Shown piece by piece: positions 33,306-42,157 of a stretch of 55,239 bases of DNA. How positions within the stretch are numbered: position 1 is the first letter of the stretch; the number at the start of each line of letters is the position of its first letter. Under the pieces are notes generated by a model, which did not search any database, had not been told where the DNA came from, and saw only the letters and a list, made by a program, of their open reading frames with translations. The DNA is from an uncultured Eubacteriales bacterium (GTDB lineage: Bacteria > Bacillota > Clostridia > Christensenellales > Aristaeellaceae), in contig UQEF01000006.1 of NCBI GenBank assembly GCA_900540045.1, forward strand, positions 1-55,239. Direction: 5' to 3'. The position numbers and the translations under genes are program-made.

Positions 33306-34208
33306 TTAATCGTTGGTATTGCTGTCGTAGAGAATGCGGCCCTCGGCTACGCGCTTGAGATGCTCGCCGTAGGGGGATTTGCCGTAGCGCCCGGCACTTT
33401 GCAACAGTGTGTCACGGTCAATCCATCCGCGGTTGTAGGCGATTTCCTCCAGCGCGGCAATTTTGATGCTCTGACGTTTTTCGATGAGCTGCACAAAGTT
33501 GGCCGCATCCATCAGACTGTCCATGGTGCCGGTATCCAGCCAGGCAAAGCCGCGGCCCATCACCTTGGCGCGCAGGGAACCATCCTTGAGATACAGGTCG
33601 TTAAGGCTGGTGATTTCCAGCTCCCCACGTGCACTGGGCTTGACACGCCTGGCGAACTCCGTCACCCGTCCGTCATAGAAATACAGGCCGGTGATGCAGT
33701 AATTGCTCTTGGGATGCGCGGGCTTTTCCTCCACGGACAGCACGCGGCCGTGCTTGTCAAACTCCACGATGCCGAAGCGTTCGGGGTCGTTGACATAGTA
33801 GCCGAAGATGGTGGCCAGGCCGTTTCTGGCGTTGGTCACGGCCTCGCGCAGCATGCCGGAAAAACCGTTGCCGTAGAAGATGTTGTCGCCCAGGATCATG
33901 GCGCACGGCTCACCGGCGATGAATTCCTCGCCGATCAGAAACGCCTGGGCCAGTCCGTCGGGTGAGGGCTGTACCGCATAGGACAGCGACAGGCCGAACT
34001 GACTCCCATCGCCCAGGAGAGCCTCAAAGCGGGGGGTATCCACCGGGGTGGAGATAATCAGAATATCGCGGATGCCGGCCAGCATGAGCGTGGACAGCGG
34101 GTAGTAGATCATGGGCTTGTCATATACGGGTAAAAGCTGCTTGCTGGTAACCATGGTGAGGGGATACAGGCGCGTGCCTGCGCCACCCGCCAAAATGATG
34201 CCTTTCAT
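33306..34208 (-). CDS. rfbA: Glucose-1-phosphate thymidylyltransferase
   Basis: This 300-residue nucleotidyltransferase makes dTDP-glucose from glucose 1-phosphate and dTTP. The start [18 protein letters not shown] is the nucleotide-binding signature. [39 protein letters not shown] and [14 protein letters not shown] follow in family order. Length is typical. GGAAGGAG lies before the start codon. It is the promoter-proximal gene of the rfbA-rfbB pair; products go to surface polysaccharide or glycoprotein sugars. Confidence 0.97.
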   Translation of the reverse strand: MKGIILAGGAGTRLYPLTMVTSKQLLPVYDKPMIYYPLSTLMLAGIRDILIISTPVDTPRFEALLGDGSQFGLSLSYAVQPSPDGLAQAFLIGEEFIAGEPCAMILGDNIFYGNGFSGMLREAVTNARNGLATIFGYYVNDPERFGIVEFDKHGRVLSVEEKPAHPKSNYCITGLYFYDGRVTEFARRVKPSARGELEITSLNDLYLKDGSLRAKVMGRGFAWLDTGTMDSLMDAANFVQLIEKRQSIKIAALEEIAYNRGWIDRDTLLQSAGRYGKSPYGEHLKRVAEGRILYDSNTND

Positions 34209-34252
34209 GGGCGTGCTCCTTCCGTACGATCAAGATAGACGCGTTTATGGTC

Positions 34253-34281
34253 ATTATAGCGGATTTTGGCGGCAATGTAAA
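34253..34281 (-). promoter_or_regulatory. Promoter of rfbA-rfbB
   Basis: On the reverse strand TTTACA (34281-34276), 17 bases, then TATAAT (34258-34253), about 45 bases before rfbA. Confidence 0.8.
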
Positions 34282-34282
34282 G

Positions 34283-34323
34283 GCGGGCCGGCTTTCTCCC
34301 ACCAGGAGGGAAAACCGGCCCGC
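34283..34323 (-). terminator. Terminator of the FtsH-like gene
   Basis: GCGGGCCGG and CCGGCCCGC pair as a nine-base stem, extended by a weak inner TTTTCCCTCC/GGGAGAAA pairing. On the reverse strand CTTTACATT follows. It lies between the protease gene and the rfbA promoter. Confidence 0.7.
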
Positions 34324-34335
34324 TTCACGCTTTCT

Positions 34336-35739
34336 CTATGCTTCCAGACAGCGTGCTACCTCTTCGCCGTCCACGCTTTCGCGTTCCATCAGAAGGCGCG
34401 TGAGCCTCTCCCATGCGGCCTGATGAGCGCGCAGCGTACCAGCGGCCAGCAGCCGTCCCTGCGAAAGCCACTGCTGGGCGGCCTGGTCCTTTTGCTGCTG
34501 GCTGAAGAGGCAGACCTCGTCGCTCAGGGGCAGCATGCCCCATTCGCACACCATGCGCCGGGCGATGAGCGCAGCCTTTTCGATGTCGTTGGACGCGCCA
34601 GTGCTTACGCGCTCCGGACCCAGGAGCAGGGCTTCGGCCTCGCGTCCGGCCAGTGCCACAGCGATGTGATGCATCAATTCACGCTTTTCGTGGAACAGCT
34701 TTTCCTGCGGGACGGCCATGCTGTAGCCCGCCGCGCCGCGTCCCGTGGGGATGATGGATACCTTGCGGATTTCGCTCTGCGGTAAGAGCACGGCGGTGAG
34801 GATGGCATGGCCTGCCTCATGGGCGGCGGTCACCTCGCGCTCGTGTGCCAAACGGCTGGCTCCGGGACGCTCCATACCAAAGAGCAAAGTGTCCAGCGCA
34901 TGCTGCACATCCGCGGATTCAATGGACTGAGCGTCTCGCTTGGCGGCCAGAATGGCGGCCTCGTTGAGCAGACACTCCAGCTTTGCGCCGGAAAACAACG
35001 CCGTATCCCGCGCCAGCGCCTCCAGTGACACATCCTGCGCCAGCGGCTTGCCGCGCGCATGCACCTGAAGGATGCGGAGGCGCTCGGCCAGACCCGGCAG
35101 CGGTACCTCAATCTGCCGGTCGAAGCGTCCGGCGCGCAAAAGCGCCTCGTCCAGTGTGTCCAGACGGTTGGTCGCGGCCACGACCACCACGCCGTCGCGC
35201 TCGCCAAAGCCGCTCATCTCGGACAAAAGGGCGTTAAGGGTCTGCTCACGCTCGTCGCTGCGGTTGTCACGCTTTTTGCCGATGGCGTCGATCTCATCAA
35301 AGAATATGACCGCGCGTCCGGCCTTGCGCGCCGCCTGGAACAGTGCGCGCACACGGCTTGCGCCCACGCCCACGTACATCTCCACAAAGTCCGCACCGTT
35401 GACCGCGAAAAACGGCACGCCCGCCTCGCCCGCCAGGGCCCGCGCCATGAGCGTCTTGCCTGTGCCGGGTGCACCATAGAGCATCACACCGTGCGGCACC
35501 CGCGCTCCGAAACGGCTGTAGGTTTCGGGCGAACGAATAAAATGCAGCACGTCACGCAGGCTTTCCATGGCCTCGTCGTTGGCGGCCACATCCGAAAATC
35601 GGGCGCTGGGCGCAGGTGATGGACGGAAGGACGCGCCGCGTCCGGCGGGTTCGCGCTGGCGCCGTCGAAACCGGTACAGGGCCAGCACGGCAATCATGGC
35701 GCCCAGGAGAAGGGCGTAGCCCGGCTGAAAGGAACCCAT
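34336..35739 (-). CDS. Short FtsH-like AAA+ membrane metalloprotease
   Basis: This 467-residue ATP-dependent zinc protease is of the FtsH group. One membrane segment lies at residues 7-23, followed directly by the AAA module: Walker A YGAPGTGKT (89-96), Walker B IFFDEIDAIG, the pore segment MYVGVGASRVR, and the second region of homology AATNRLDTLDEALLRAGRFDR. The protease domain has the zinc motif HEAGH (307-311) and a third ligand in GASNDIEKA (D385). Classical FtsH has two membrane segments around an external domain and over 600 residues; both the first segment pair and the external domain are absent. AGGAG-like GGAGGTG precedes the start. Confidence 0.9.
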   Translation of the reverse strand: MGSFQPGYALLLGAMIAVLALYRFRRRQREPAGRGASFRPSPAPSARFSDVAANDEAMESLRDVLHFIRSPETYSRFGARVPHGVMLYGAPGTGKTLMARALAGEAGVPFFAVNGADFVEMYVGVGASRVRALFQAARKAGRAVIFFDEIDAIGKKRDNRSDEREQTLNALLSEMSGFGERDGVVVVAATNRLDTLDEALLRAGRFDRQIEVPLPGLAERLRILQVHARGKPLAQDVSLEALARDTALFSGAKLECLLNEAAILAAKRDAQSIESADVQHALDTLLFGMERPGASRLAHEREVTAAHEAGHAILTAVLLPQSEIRKVSIIPTGRGAAGYSMAVPQEKLFHEKRELMHHIAVALAGREAEALLLGPERVSTGASNDIEKAALIARRMVCEWGMLPLSDEVCLFSQQQKDQAAQQWLSQGRLLAAGTLRAHQAAWERLTRLLMERESVDGEEVARCLEA

Positions 35740-35769
35740 TCAAAACACCTCCGTGCCTGTTTCAAAATG

Positions 35770-35799
35770 AGTATACACGGGCGCGGGTGTATGTGTAAA
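35770..35799 (-). promoter_or_regulatory. Promoter of the FtsH-like gene with embedded dyad
   Basis: On the reverse strand TTTACA (35799-35794), an 18-base spacer and TATACT (35775-35770). The spacer is filled by an inverted repeat, ATACAC-N8-GTGTAT (35773-35792), which reaches into the -10 box. That is a good position for a repressor. Confidence 0.65.
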
Positions 35800-35907
35800 T
35801 GGTAGTTATTGTTGGGGTTTCCACGGTTTTTTCAGGCTTGAAAGCGCACATAGTAAGCACGTATGGCCCGCGAGAAAATGCGGCGCGGAAGGTTTGGGGG
35901 GATTTGG

Positions 35908-38900
35908 ATGAAGAAAGCCAAGCGCAAGAACGCTGCCAGGCGGCCCGACGTGCGGACAGGCGGCGAGGCACCGCGCCCGGAGGGCCTTGACAGGGTGGAA
36001 AACGCCGACTCTCCGGCCGCGCGTGAGGCCGCCCTGGCCGAGGATGCCGCGCGCGGCGGGGACAGCCGGGCATTGGCGGGTGGCGTGCCTGCGCAGGACG
36101 ATTCGCATAGGGAGGACAATTTGCCACCCGAAAGTGATTCGGGCGGCGAAGACGGCACATCCGCGCCGGAGGCTCCACGGAAAGAAGATCTGGATGACGG
36201 CGAGGTCCCGGAGAATCATCTCCGGGACGGCAGTTTGCCTTCCGAGAACGATTCGGGTATGGAAGGTGTCACAACCATGCCGGAAGACGCAGAAGATCCG
36301 GATGGCGGCGAGGAGGAAAATGACAGCCTTCCTCCGGAAAACGAATTTCCGGAGGAAGATTTGCGGCGGGTGGAGGATATGCCTCCGGAAGATGCCCTGA
36401 ACGACGAAAGCAATTTGTCCGCATCGGAAACCGTGGCGGAGGATATGGAAAACGGAGATGTGAAGGCCGACGAAGGCGAGGCCACGAAGGACGTAGAGGA
36501 AGCGGAGTCATCCGGGCGGGCGGGCCGCCGTGCCCGGCGGAGGCGGCAAAAGGACGGGCGGCGCAAACGCCACCGCTTGCGCACGGCGCTGGCTGTGCTG
36601 GCGAGCCTGGGCGTCATCGGGCTGGTGGCGGCCTACTTTGCCTTTGACGTACCTAACTGGCAGACGCTGGACATAAGCAAGATCACCGCCGCGCCGCAGA
36701 CGGGGCGGATGTATGATAATGCGGGCGAACTGATCACCAAGATTCAGGGCGCGGAAAACCGTGTGGTCATCCCGCTGGAGCGCATACCGGTCCTGACGCG
36801 GCAGGTGTTTCTGGCGGCAGAGGACCTGAGATTCTACAACCATCATGGCATTGACTTCGTGCGCCTGTTTGGCGCGCTGGCGGCCAATCTGCGCGAGGGA
36901 AGCTATGCCCAGGGCGCAAGCACCATCACCATGCAGCTGATCCGCCAGAGCCATCTGAGCACGCAAAAGACCATTGCCCGCAAGCTGGAGGAGATGTGGC
37001 TGGCCGTCAATCTGGAGCGGCAGATGAGCAAGGACGAAATTCTGGCCATGTATCTCAACTACATTAATTTTGGCAACGGGGCCTACGGGATTCAGGCCGC
37101 GGCGCAAACCTATTTTGGCGTGGACGCGGAGGACCTGACGCTGGCGCAGGCGGCTTCGCTGGCGGCCAGCATCAAGGCACCCAGCTACTACGCGCCCCAT
37201 GTGAGCGAAGAAAACAACCGCTCCCGCCGCCTGTACATCCTGGACACCATGCTCAAGGAGGGCATGATCGACCAGACCATGCACGACGAGGCAGCGGCCG
37301 AGGCCATTGCCGTGGTGAAGCGCCCGGCGGAAACGCTGCAATACGGCTGGTTTGTGGATGCGGTGCTGGATGAGGCCGAAACCCTGCTGGGCATGACCAG
37401 CGATCAGGTGCTCACCGGCGGCCTGGTGATTGAAACCACCATGAGCCGCACACATCAGGATCAGTTGGATAAGGAGTTTACCAAAAACGTGTTTCCCGCC
37501 GACGCATCGGACGGTACGCCCGTGCAGGGCGCGGCCGCGTGCGTCAATACCCAGACGGGCGAGGTGCTGGCCATCGTGGGCGGGCGCAGCTATGACGTGC
37601 GCCGTGGCTTCAACCGTGCCACACGCCTGCGGCGCCAGCCGGGATCGGCGCTCAAGCCATTGGTGGCCTACGCACCGGCGATCGACCAGTACGGATACAC
37701 GACCGCCAGCGTTCTCAAGGACGAGCCGACCAACTTTAACGGCTACAAACCCCGCAACGCCAGCTACACGTATTACGGAAACGTGAGCATCCGCTCGGCG
37801 CTGCAAAGCAGTCTCAACGTAGCCACGGTTGCGTTGCTCAACCAGATTGGGGTGGAGGCGGGACGCGCCTATCTGGAAAAGGTGGGGATTCCGCTGGATG
37901 ATCGCGATTCCAATCTGGCTCTTGCGCTGGGAGCGATGACCTACGGCGTTTCGCCCGTGCAGCTGGCCGCTGCCTATGCCCCCTTCGGCAATGGCGGCGT
38001 GTTCAACAGCCCGCACTTCATCACCAAGGTGACGGACGCGTCCGGCCGTGTGCTCTACCAGCACCGCAGCGAAGGCGAGCGCGTGCTCTCCGAGCAGTCG
38101 GCATTCCTGATGACCAGCCTGTTGCAATCGGTCACCTCGTCGGGAACGGGCGCGAAGCTCTCCGCCGCAGGCACGCCCGTGGCGGGCAAGACCGGCACCG
38201 TCAACATGACCGGCGGCGGCAACCGCGATATCTGGATGGCCGCTTACAACACCGAGATTACCTGCGCCTTCTGGATGGGATTTGACGAGCCGGACAGCAG
38301 CCACAAGCTGCAGGGCTGGATCAGCGGCGGCGACAACACTGCCGCCATGGCCCGTGACTACTTCAAGGCCCTCTACCAGAACCGCGACAAGCCGCAGTTT
38401 ACCAGGCCGGAGGGTATCATCGCCCTGGAGATCGACAAGCAGGCCATCAAGTGGCGGGGTGAACCGATGCTCGCCGTGGACCTCACGCCCAAGGCATACC
38501 GCTACACCGAATATTTCTCCGCCGGCAACTATCCCACCAAGAAGAGCGATATCTGGACCCCGCCGCGCTCGCCCAACAACTTCGCCGTGGGTCATAATGA
38601 CAGCGGCTATCCGCTGCTGATGATTCAGCCGGCCGACACCGCCATCTACCGCGTACAGCGCGATACCTACGGCGAGAGCTTCGTGCTCACCGAGCTTTAC
38701 GGGACCGCAGGCGAAACCCTGTACTATGCCGATACCAGCGCAAAACCCGGCGTAGTCTACACCTATCGCGTCATTCCCGTGCACGCCGAGCTGCTCAACA
38801 ACGGCATTCTGCTGGAGGGCGTGCAGGCGGTGCAGGTGGCGCAGGCCAAGCTGTCCGGCGCGGGAAGCCTGTGGAATGCCGTGCGCAACTTCTTCGGCGG

Positions 38901-38973
38901 GGGTGGCGAGGACGAAACAAATGCTGTGCAGAGCATGACGGAAAACCAGCGGTCGATCTTCTGGACCGACTGA
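35908..38973 (+). CDS. Class A penicillin-binding protein (PBP1A-like) with long acidic cytoplasmic tail
   Basis: This 1021-residue bifunctional peptidoglycan synthase has a GT51 transglycosylase domain: catalytic E305 in LAAEDLRFYNHHGIDF, then GASTITMQLIRQ and ARKLEEMWLAVNLER. The transpeptidase domain has S580-x-x-K583 (PGSALKP), SLN in QSSLNVA, and K761-T-G-T. Near the C-terminus is an FnIII-like region (VYTYRVIPVHAEL). Before the single membrane segment (226-246) stands a very acidic, low-complexity stretch of about 170 residues (28-200) with recurring PPEN/SENDSG-type units, then a basic patch (204-224). The start at 35908 is set by a GGGGGG ribosome site; an ATG at 35863 lacks one. Confidence 0.93.
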   Translation: MKKAKRKNAARRPDVRTGGEAPRPEGLDRVENADSPAAREAALAEDAARGGDSRALAGGVPAQDDSHREDNLPPESDSGGEDGTSAPEAPRKEDLDDGEVPENHLRDGSLPSENDSGMEGVTTMPEDAEDPDGGEEENDSLPPENEFPEEDLRRVEDMPPEDALNDESNLSASETVAEDMENGDVKADEGEATKDVEEAESSGRAGRRARRRRQKDGRRKRHRLRTALAVLASLGVIGLVAAYFAFDVPNWQTLDISKITAAPQTGRMYDNAGELITKIQGAENRVVIPLERIPVLTRQVFLAAEDLRFYNHHGIDFVRLFGALAANLREGSYAQGASTITMQLIRQSHLSTQKTIARKLEEMWLAVNLERQMSKDEILAMYLNYINFGNGAYGIQAAAQTYFGVDAEDLTLAQAASLAASIKAPSYYAPHVSEENNRSRRLYILDTMLKEGMIDQTMHDEAAAEAIAVVKRPAETLQYGWFVDAVLDEAETLLGMTSDQVLTGGLVIETTMSRTHQDQLDKEFTKNVFPADASDGTPVQGAAACVNTQTGEVLAIVGGRSYDVRRGFNRATRLRRQPGSALKPLVAYAPAIDQYGYTTASVLKDEPTNFNGYKPRNASYTYYGNVSIRSALQSSLNVATVALLNQIGVEAGRAYLEKVGIPLDDRDSNLALALGAMTYGVSPVQLAAAYAPFGNGGVFNSPHFITKVTDASGRVLYQHRSEGERVLSEQSAFLMTSLLQSVTSSGTGAKLSAAGTPVAGKTGTVNMTGGGNRDIWMAAYNTEITCAFWMGFDEPDSSHKLQGWISGGDNTAAMARDYFKALYQNRDKPQFTRPEGIIALEIDKQAIKWRGEPMLAVDLTPKAYRYTEYFSAGNYPTKKSDIWTPPRSPNNFAVGHNDSGYPLLMIQPADTAIYRVQRDTYGESFVLTELYGTAGETLYYADTSAKPGVVYTYRVIPVHAELLNNGILLEGVQAVQVAQAKLSGAGSLWNAVRNFFGGGGEDETNAVQSMTENQRSIFWTD

Positions 38974-38985
38974 GAAGCATGTGTG

Positions 38986-39011
38986 GGGGAGAGGCCGCTC
39001 GGCCTCTCCCC
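38986..39011. terminator. Palindrome, first copy (PBP terminator)
   Basis: GGGGAGAGGCC and GGCCTCTCCCC form a perfect 11-base stem around GCTC, 12 bases after the PBP stop codon. The same palindrome recurs at 39188-39212. Confidence 0.75.
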
Positions 39012-39187
39012 GTAGCGTGTCGAAAAAGTCCGGCTGCGCCGGCCTTTTCCGCCAAAAGCTTAAGAAATGTTTGCGCCGAGGGGCGCAAACTCCCCGCCCG
39101 CCCGGCAAAGCCGGGCGATACGAATTCACTTTGGAGGACCTGCGGGCCCTCCAAACCTCCCCAAATGGGTTTTTTGACAGTCTGGGT
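39012..39187. repeat. Hairpin-rich, probable mobile repeat between convergent operons
   Basis: This block of about 176 bases is bounded by TGTCGAAAAA (39018-39027) and TTTTTTGACA (39170-39179), which are inverted repeats of each other in 9 of 10 bases. Inside are four stems in a row: CCGGCTGCGCCGG, TTTGCGCC/GGCGCAAA, GCCCGGC/GCCGGGC and GGAGG/CCTCC. It looks like a MITE-type insertion or a structured RNA element. It codes for no credible protein. Confidence 0.6.
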
Positions 39188-39212
39188 GGGAGAGGCCGCT
39201 CGGCCTCTCCCC
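39188..39212. terminator. Palindrome, second copy (terminator of the reverse Bce operon)
   Basis: GGGAGAGGCC and GGCCTCTCCC around GCTC, the same 25-base sequence as the copy at 38986. It lies just beyond the last gene of the reverse operon. Confidence 0.7.
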
Positions 39213-39220
39213 ACATTGTA

Positions 39221-39388
39221 TTATGCGCTTTTCAGCCTAAGGGAGCACCAGTCCACCGCGGCAAAGATGCCGCGAATAAGCCAAAGCAGCACGCATACCG
39301 GCACCAGCAGCAGGCAGCACAGCCCAAAGCCGGTCCAGAACAGGCCGTCTGCAAGCCGCTGGCGCATGGGAGAAACGGCTTTGATCAT
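39221..39388 (-). CDS. Small single-pass membrane protein after the Bce-type permease
   Basis: This 55-residue protein has one strong hydrophobic segment (about residues 16-38, FWTGFGLCCLLLVPVCVLLWLI) between a basic N-terminus and a basic C-terminal tail. The ATG at 39388 has GAGGTGATGG upstream and begins ten bases after the permease stop codon, so it is probably co-transcribed. No family is recognised. It may be an accessory subunit of the transporter or of its sensor, but this rests on position alone. Confidence 0.55.
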   Translation of the reverse strand: MIKAVSPMRQRLADGLFWTGFGLCCLLLVPVCVLLWLIRGIFAAVDWCSLRLKSA

Positions 39389-39398
39389 CTCCATCACC

Positions 39399-41369
39399 TC
39401 ATTCGCTGACGATGCGGTAGTACACGCGGGCCGTGAGCAGGTACACAGCGCCATAGAGCGCTGCGAAGCCCGCAAAGCTGCCCAGCGCACAGCCGGCGAT
39501 CAGCGTGACGTTGGTCATGCTGAGTGCGCGGAACATGGTGACGATGCCGGGAAAGGCGAAGGCTACGTGCAGCCCCGCCGCCGCCAGGGGCAGGAAAAAG
39601 ACGATCAGGATCTGTGATGAGATGGAGCGGCGGATCTCCCGGCGGCTCAGACCCACCTTGCGCATGATGCGGTAGCGCTCCCGGTCCTCATAGCCTTCGG
39701 TGATCTGTTTGTAGTAGATGATGAGGATCATGGCCATGATGAACAGGAGTCCCAGGAACAGCCCCACAAACAGCAGACCGCCATACAGCGTCATAAGGTT
39801 TTCACGAAGCTCCGTGCGTTCGGCCACGCTCGTAAAGCCGTCCGCATCCGCCTGGCTGCGCAGAAGCGCGGCCACCTGCTCCGATAGCTGCGGTGAGGCG
39901 GGAAGGAGCGCAAAGCTCATGGAGGTGAGGATGGCGGAGGCGAGATCCCCGTAGGCCGCCTTCTGTTCACTGTCCAGACGGCGCAGGGTGTCCATGCTGT
40001 CCACCACCAGGCAGTAGTAATCGTAGATGCTGGCCAGCGCCTGCCCCGCACCCAGACCGTCGGAAATGCGCGCTTTGATGGTAAAGGTTTCATTCAGCAG
40101 GCGCAGGGTATCGCCCTCATAGTTTCCGCGGGTACATTCCAGCAGCGCCTCGCCGGGCGCAAGGGTCTCGCTTCGGCCCAGCATGCGGTTATAGTCCTCC
40201 ACGACCATCACCTGGAAGGTGGCGGGGCTGGCAATGAGGGCGTCGCTTTCGGCGAAGGAAACGCTGCTGACAAAGCCCTCCGGGGTGGGCAGGGCCGAGA
40301 AGGAGAGGTAGCGGTAGGTCCAGGTGTCCTCTCGTGAGGCGCCCGCCTGCCGGAGCGTCTCATCCACGGCAGCCTCCAGTGCGGACACATCCGTGGAGGC
40401 GGACCGCACATCGATATCCGAACGCAGGCGGCTGTTGAGGGTGTCCTCCATGCCCAGCCACAGAGAAAGCGTCGAAAACACCATCACCAGCACCATGGTG
40501 GACAGGATACACACGTTGGCAAGGCCCACGGCGTTTTGCTTCATGCGGTAGATCATGCCGGATACGCTGATGAAGTGGTCGGGCTTGTAATAGTAACGCC
40601 GGTTTTTGCGCAGAGCCTTGAGCAGCGTGATGCTGCCGGAGGTGAACAGCAGGTAGGTGGCCGCGATCACCAGCAGCACCGCCACGAAAAAGAACAGAAT
40701 CATCATGCCCGCGTCCTTGACGGTTGCACTGAGCCAGTAGCCCGTGCCCAGCGAAATCAGACCCAGCAGGCCCAGCAGCCAGCGGGCCTTGGGCTCGCGC
40801 TCGCCCACCTCGGCGCTACGCAAGAGTTCTACGGGACGGGCGACGTAGACCTGACGCACGGAGTTGAGCAGAATCAGGGCGAACGTGATGCTGATCAACG
40901 CAGCGGTGTAGCGCATGGAACCGGGCGATACGGCAAATGTGAGCGAAACGGCCTGCCCTACCAGGCGCGAGAGCACCAGGTGCATCAGCTTGTCCAGAAG
41001 CACGCCCACGGCCAGTCCAAGCGTGAGGCTGACCGCCAGCATCAGCGCCGTTTCCCAGAAAATGAGGCGGGCCAGGTGCCGCTTTTCCATGCCCAGAATG
41101 TTATACAGGCCGAACTCCTTTTTGCGCCGGCGCATAAGAAAGCTGTTGGTATAGAACAGAAACACCACGCTGAATACAGATGTCACCACAATGCCCAGCT
41201 GCAGGGAAAAGGCCAGGGTGCCCGAATAGTCGGTGCTGATCTGCTGCAGGGAGCCGATGATGTACATCATGGCCGTGGTGAGCACAGCGGTGAGAATATA
41301 GGGATAGTAAATGCTGCGGTTTTTGCGGATGCCGCTGAGGGCCAGCCGCGGGAAGAATCCTTTACGCAT
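39399..41369 (-). CDS. Bce-type ABC transporter permease (FtsX-like)
   Basis: This 656-residue membrane protein is of the BceB/YxdM/VraG type, which works against cell-wall-active peptides such as bacitracin. It has an N-terminal FtsX-like helix (LALSGIRKNRSIYYPYILTAVL), about ten membrane segments, and a large extracellular domain of about 200 residues between the seventh and eighth segments (about 310-510). That domain is where target binding takes place in this family. The C-terminal FtsX-type ending carries GYEDRERYRIMRKVGLSRREIRRS. Its start overlaps the ATPase gene by eight bases. The particular peptide resisted is not known. Confidence 0.92.
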   Translation of the reverse strand: MRKGFFPRLALSGIRKNRSIYYPYILTAVLTTAMMYIIGSLQQISTDYSGTLAFSLQLGIVVTSVFSVVFLFYTNSFLMRRRKKEFGLYNILGMEKRHLARLIFWETALMLAVSLTLGLAVGVLLDKLMHLVLSRLVGQAVSLTFAVSPGSMRYTAALISITFALILLNSVRQVYVARPVELLRSAEVGEREPKARWLLGLLGLISLGTGYWLSATVKDAGMMILFFFVAVLLVIAATYLLFTSGSITLLKALRKNRRYYYKPDHFISVSGMIYRMKQNAVGLANVCILSTMVLVMVFSTLSLWLGMEDTLNSRLRSDIDVRSASTDVSALEAAVDETLRQAGASREDTWTYRYLSFSALPTPEGFVSSVSFAESDALIASPATFQVMVVEDYNRMLGRSETLAPGEALLECTRGNYEGDTLRLLNETFTIKARISDGLGAGQALASIYDYYCLVVDSMDTLRRLDSEQKAAYGDLASAILTSMSFALLPASPQLSEQVAALLRSQADADGFTSVAERTELRENLMTLYGGLLFVGLFLGLLFIMAMILIIYYKQITEGYEDRERYRIMRKVGLSRREIRRSISSQILIVFFLPLAAAGLHVAFAFPGIVTMFRALSMTNVTLIAGCALGSFAGFAALYGAVYLLTARVYYRIVSE

Positions 41370-42129
41370 GGCGGGCGCCTCCCGTGGCGATGACGGTGAG
41401 GGTGTCGCTGATGCGCTGGTACAGCCCCTCCGTGCCGTCCAGCCCGCGGTAGAGCTGGTGGAATACCTCGCCGTCCTTGATGAACATCACACGTCCCGCA
41501 TGGCTGGCCGCCTTGACCGAGTGTGTAACCATGAGGATGGTCTGGCCGTCCTCATTGATTTCGCCGAACAGGCGCAGAAGGCTGTCTGTGGCACGGCTGT
41601 CCAGCGCACCGGTGGGCTCGTCCGCCAGAATGAGCTGGGGCCGGGTGATGAGGGCGCGGGCGACGGCGGCGCGCTGTTTCTGGCCGCCGCTGACTTCGTA
41701 GGGGAATTTGGAGAGGATGCCGCCGATGCCTAGCTTCTGGGCGATGGGGCCGAGGCGGTTTTCCATTTCACGGTAGGGGCAGCCCGCCAGCACCAGCGGC
41801 AGAAAGATGTTGTCACGGATGGAGAAGGTGTCCAGCAGGTTAAAATCCTGAAAGACAAAGCCCAGATTGTCGCGGCGGAAGGCGGACAGCGCCTTTTCAG
41901 AGATGGAGGAAAGCAGCTTTCCGTTCAGGCGCACCTCGCCGCGGGTAGGCTTGTCCAGCGCGGCCAGAATGTTGAGCAGCGTGGTTTTGCCGCTGCCGCT
42001 TTCGCCCATGATGGCCACATATTCGCCCTTCTCCACAGAGAAGGTCACGTCGGTCAGCGCCTGCACCTGGCTTGCGCCGAAGCGTGTGGTATAAATCTTT
42101 TGCAGATGATCGACTTCCAGCATTGCCAT
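41362..42129 (-). CDS. Bce-type ABC transporter ATPase
   Basis: This 255-residue nucleotide-binding protein of the BceA/LolD group is the partner of the permease that follows. It carries Walker A GESGSGKTT, Q-loop VFQDFNLLDTF, signature VSGGQKQR, Walker B LILADEPTGALD and the switch histidine in VTHS. AGGAGG lies nine bases before the start at 42129. It begins its own transcription unit separate from the regulator genes, as in the bceRS-bceAB layout. Confidence 0.95.
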   Translation of the reverse strand: MAMLEVDHLQKIYTTRFGASQVQALTDVTFSVEKGEYVAIMGESGSGKTTLLNILAALDKPTRGEVRLNGKLLSSISEKALSAFRRDNLGFVFQDFNLLDTFSIRDNIFLPLVLAGCPYREMENRLGPIAQKLGIGGILSKFPYEVSGGQKQRAAVARALITRPQLILADEPTGALDSRATDSLLRLFGEINEDGQTILMVTHSVKAASHAGRVMFIKDGEVFHQLYRGLDGTEGLYQRISDTLTVIATGGARHA

Positions 42130-42157
42130 GAGGCATACCTCCTTTGCTTCGACTCAG

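Noticed and set aside
38981..39409. Forward open frame across the palindromes and hairpin-rich element.
   Set aside because: It is made of repeat sequence, with no ribosome site and an arginine-rich composition. Frames like this arise from non-coding repeats.
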